Shown here: positions 6,532-7,560 of the stretch, piece after piece
Position numbering within the stretch: position 1 is the first letter of the stretch
How the letters are laid out: every line of letters starts with the position of its first letter
Origin: CAZVWH01 sp964631175
GTDB lineage: Bacteria; Planctomycetota; Phycisphaerae; Sedimentisphaerales; Anaerobacaceae
Reading direction: 5' to 3'
Assembly: GCA_964631175.1 (NCBI GenBank)
Contig: CAZVWH010000121.1
Location: forward strand, 1 to 7,560
DNA length: 7,560 nucleotides
The notes under the pieces: model-generated
Told to the model about the DNA's origin: nothing
Databases searched by the model: none
What the model saw: only the letters and a program-made list of their open reading frames with translations
Translations under genes and position numbers: made by a program

Positions 6532-7053
6532 GTGGAGTTTAATTTTGAAAAATTAGATGTTTCGTAACCGTTCACACAGAAAATAAGGCGTTTTTGTGTC
6601 ATTGCGAGGCCTTTAGGCCGAAGCAATCTCAAAAACGTACGATTTTAGATTGCTTCGCTTCGCTCGCAATGACAAAAATGCGGTTTTCCCGTGAACGCTT
6701 ACGATGTTTATAAGAAATCAATTGATTTTGCCAATCATGTTTATTCGATAACCAAGAATTATCCAAAAGAGGAAATGTTTGGTTTGATAAATCAGTTTAG
6801 AAGAGCTGCGGTTTCGATTTTATTGAATATTGCTGAAGGTTCAGCAAGGAGCAAAAAGAACTTTATCAGGTTTGTGGACATAGCAAGAGGATCTACTTTC
6901 GAGTGCGTAGCTATACTTAAAATTTCTGAAAAACCAAGTTTTGTCAGTCATCAAGAATCTGCTGAACTGCGTGATAAATTAGTCGAAATTTCAAAAATGC
7001 CAAGTGGTTTGAAAAGTTCATTATCCTCACAATTTTTAGTCAATGAACTATGA
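6532..7053 (+). pseudogene. Four-helix-bundle protein (23S rRNA intervening-sequence / S23 type), interrupted by a 141-bp element
   Basis: Reading from GTG at 6532 gives MEFNFEKLDV, which then runs into a stop (TAA 6565-6567) inside an inserted element. Reading resumes at 6709 with YKKSIDFANHVYSITKNYP. Removing 6563-6709 joins the two parts in frame into 124 codons ending at TGA 7051-7053. Family features are FRRAAVSILLNIAEGSARS, the RFVDIARGSTFE segment and the late EISKMPSGLKSSL helix. The normal family N-terminus (xFxFEKLDVYxKS) is restored only by the join, which is strong evidence that the insertion broke the gene. Proteins of this family are encoded in 23S rRNA intervening sequences and at other loci; their function is not settled. 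The remaining downstream frame can still be read from GTG 6691, which lies inside the element's right terminal repeat, but no Shine-Dalgarno site precedes it. The region looks more AT-rich than the hydrogenase genes, consistent with transfer. Confidence 0.82.
6563..6703. mobile_element. 141-bp MITE-like palindromic element with 6-bp target duplication
   Basis: The ends are CGTAACCGTTCAC (6563-6575) and GTGAACGCTTACG (6691-6703), inverted repeats matching at 12 of 13 positions. Each side is flanked by a direct ATGTTT (6557-6562 and 6704-6709), the expected target-site duplication. Inside lies a nested stem: GTCATTGCGAG (6598-6608) with CTCGCAATGAC (6663-6673), and GAAGCAATCT (6620-6629) with AGATTGCTTC (6647-6656), plus a small GGCC-TTTA-GGCC hairpin at 6608-6619. 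The GTCATTGCGAG palindrome resembles dispersed intergenic repeats known from many bacteria. There is no transposase gene, so it would have been moved by an enzyme encoded elsewhere. It sits in the four-helix-bundle gene. The transposase family cannot be named from the ends alone. Confidence 0.85.
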
Positions 7054-7062
7054 ACTACGAAC
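7043..7062. repeat. Right 20-bp arm of the inverted repeat around the four-helix-bundle gene
   Basis: Perfect reverse complement of 6496-6515. It overlaps the last codons and the TGA stop of the four-helix-bundle gene, so the C-terminal NEL residues of that protein are encoded by the repeat. Confidence 0.88.
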
Positions 7063-7069
7063 CACTCTG

Positions 7070-7075
7070 AAGGAG
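7070..7075 (+). promoter_or_regulatory. Shine-Dalgarno site AAGGAG deciding the TTG start at 7083
   Basis: AAGGAG ends seven bases before TTG at 7083, the only suitably placed start before the first cysteine cluster. The next in-frame ATG (7212) is just three codons before the first cluster cysteine and would remove the conserved N-terminus. The site lies just outside the right inverted repeat, so the insertion left it intact. Confidence 0.75.
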
Positions 7076-7082
7076 TCTATAA

Positions 7083-7560
7083 TTGCGTTTACCGAAATTA
7101 AGAGAGTTAAAAGAAGCTGTTACTGCGGTTGTATCTAAGCGTTTTACCACTCGATTTCCTATAGAGCCTTGCGTTGTGCCGGAAAGGTACAGAGGCAAGC
7201 CGGAATTTAACATGGATACCTGCATCGGCTGTGGTGCATGTGTAAACGTCTGTCCGAGTCCGGGATGCCTTACTATGGTTGATGACCTCCAATCAGATCC
7301 GCCGGTCAGAAGAATTACCCATCGATACGATACCTGTATCTTCTGTGGCAATTGCGAGGCTAACTGTACGACTGAAACGGGCATAAAACTCTCAAATCAG
7401 TGGGACTTGGCTGGTTTGGATAGGCAGGCTATGTCTGAAACTCACGAATTTGAGCTTCAGTTATGCGAAAAGTGCGGTGCACTGATAGGTACTAAAAAGC
7501 ACCTTGTCTGGCTTTACGAAAAACTTGGCCCATTGGCCTACACCAATCCTTCATTGCTGC
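7083..7560 (+). CDS. NuoI/HyfH/MbhN-type 2x[4Fe-4S] electron-transfer subunit of the hydrogenase (3' truncated by window)
   Basis: 159 complete codons are visible and the frame runs off the right edge. The N-terminal part holds FTTRFPIEP at 21-29 and PERYRGKPEF at 33-42, a pattern typical of group 4 hydrogenase iron-sulfur subunits. The first cluster motif is C47-x2-C50-x2-C53-x3-C57 (with an extra Cys62). The second is C85-x2-C88-x2-C91-x3-C95, followed by Thr and not the usual Pro. A further CxxC (C128, C131) precedes a WLYEKLGPLAY segment, resembling the C-terminal extension of HycF/MbhN-like proteins and possibly a zinc ribbon. It would carry electrons between ferredoxin and the hydrogenase catalytic module on the cytoplasmic side. 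The TTG start is supported by AAGGAG seven bases upstream. It is separated from mnhG only by the insertion island, so it belongs to the same operon by inference. Confidence 0.92.
   Translation, partial: MRLPKLRELKEAVTAVVSKRFTTRFPIEPCVVPERYRGKPEFNMDTCIGCGACVNVCPSPGCLTMVDDLQSDPPVRRITHRYDTCIFCGNCEANCTTETGIKLSNQWDLAGLDRQAMSETHEFELQLCEKCGALIGTKKHLVWLYEKLGPLAYTNPSLL

Larger units (their letters stand above)
6489..7062. other. Inverted-repeat-bounded four-helix-bundle unit inserted in the hydrogenase operon
   Basis: The four-helix-bundle gene is bracketed by GTTCGTAGTTCATAGTTCAT (6496-6515) and its exact reverse complement (7043-7062). Both adjoining host genes look as if the operon once continued directly: mnhG ends in the left repeat and the iron-sulfur gene's ribosome site starts just seven bases after the right one. 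Family members inside 23S rRNA are also carried in units bounded by complementary ends, so this is read as an intervening-sequence-like unit sitting in a protein operon. Whether the unit moves as DNA or is processed as RNA cannot be told from the sequence. Confidence 0.65.

Noticed and set aside
6678..6690. ATG at 6678 as the start of the downstream four-helix-bundle frame
   Set aside because: It is in another reading frame from 6691-7053 and cannot start that protein.

Overview
This window is an internal piece of one plus-strand operon for an energy-converting, membrane-bound group 4 [NiFe] hydrogenase joined to a complete set of Mrp/Mbh-type cation/proton antiporter subunits. Every convincing gene lies on the + strand. 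Most are separated by a few bases or overlap, and most have a clear Shine-Dalgarno sequence. The gene content points to an anaerobic or fermentative bacterium that couples ferredoxin and H2 chemistry to an ion gradient. The strong Shine-Dalgarno sites, TTG starts and dispersed palindromic repeats fit a bacterium, but the phylum cannot be fixed from this sequence alone.

Layout: (1) bases 1-209 are the C-terminal end of the hydrogenase catalytic large subunit, with the DPCxxCxxR nickel-ligand motif. (2) 211-2058 is a NuoL/HyfB-like ion-pumping subunit with a TTG start. (3) 2059-2340 is the only sizeable gap in the first 6.4 kb and is filled by repeat-like palindromic DNA. (4) 2341-6496 is a run of seven genes in the exact order of an mrp operon: an MrpA C-terminal-like protein (MbhD+MbhE type), then B, C, D, E, F and G. 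(5) 6497-7082 is a foreign-looking insertion island. (6) 7083-7560 is the start of a NuoI/MbhN-type two-[4Fe-4S] protein that runs off the window.

The genes can be read as one machine. The iron-sulfur protein would pass electrons from ferredoxin to the [NiFe] subunit. The antiporter-like subunits (the 211 gene, MnhD, MnhC and the small B/E/F/G proteins) would move H+ and/or Na+. The NuoL-like gene and the MrpA-tail gene sit in the place where a single mrpA gene would be, so MrpA may be represented here as two genes separated by repeat DNA.

The most striking structure is the nested insertion between mnhG and the iron-sulfur gene. A four-helix-bundle gene of the 23S-rRNA intervening-sequence type is bracketed by perfect 20-bp inverted repeats made of 7-bp units (GTTCGTA/GTTCATA). 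That gene is itself broken near its 5' end by a 141-bp palindromic MITE-like element with 13-bp terminal inverted repeats (12/13 matching) and a 6-bp target duplication (ATGTTT). Removing the element plus one copy of the duplication restores a 124-codon reading frame with a normal family N-terminus.
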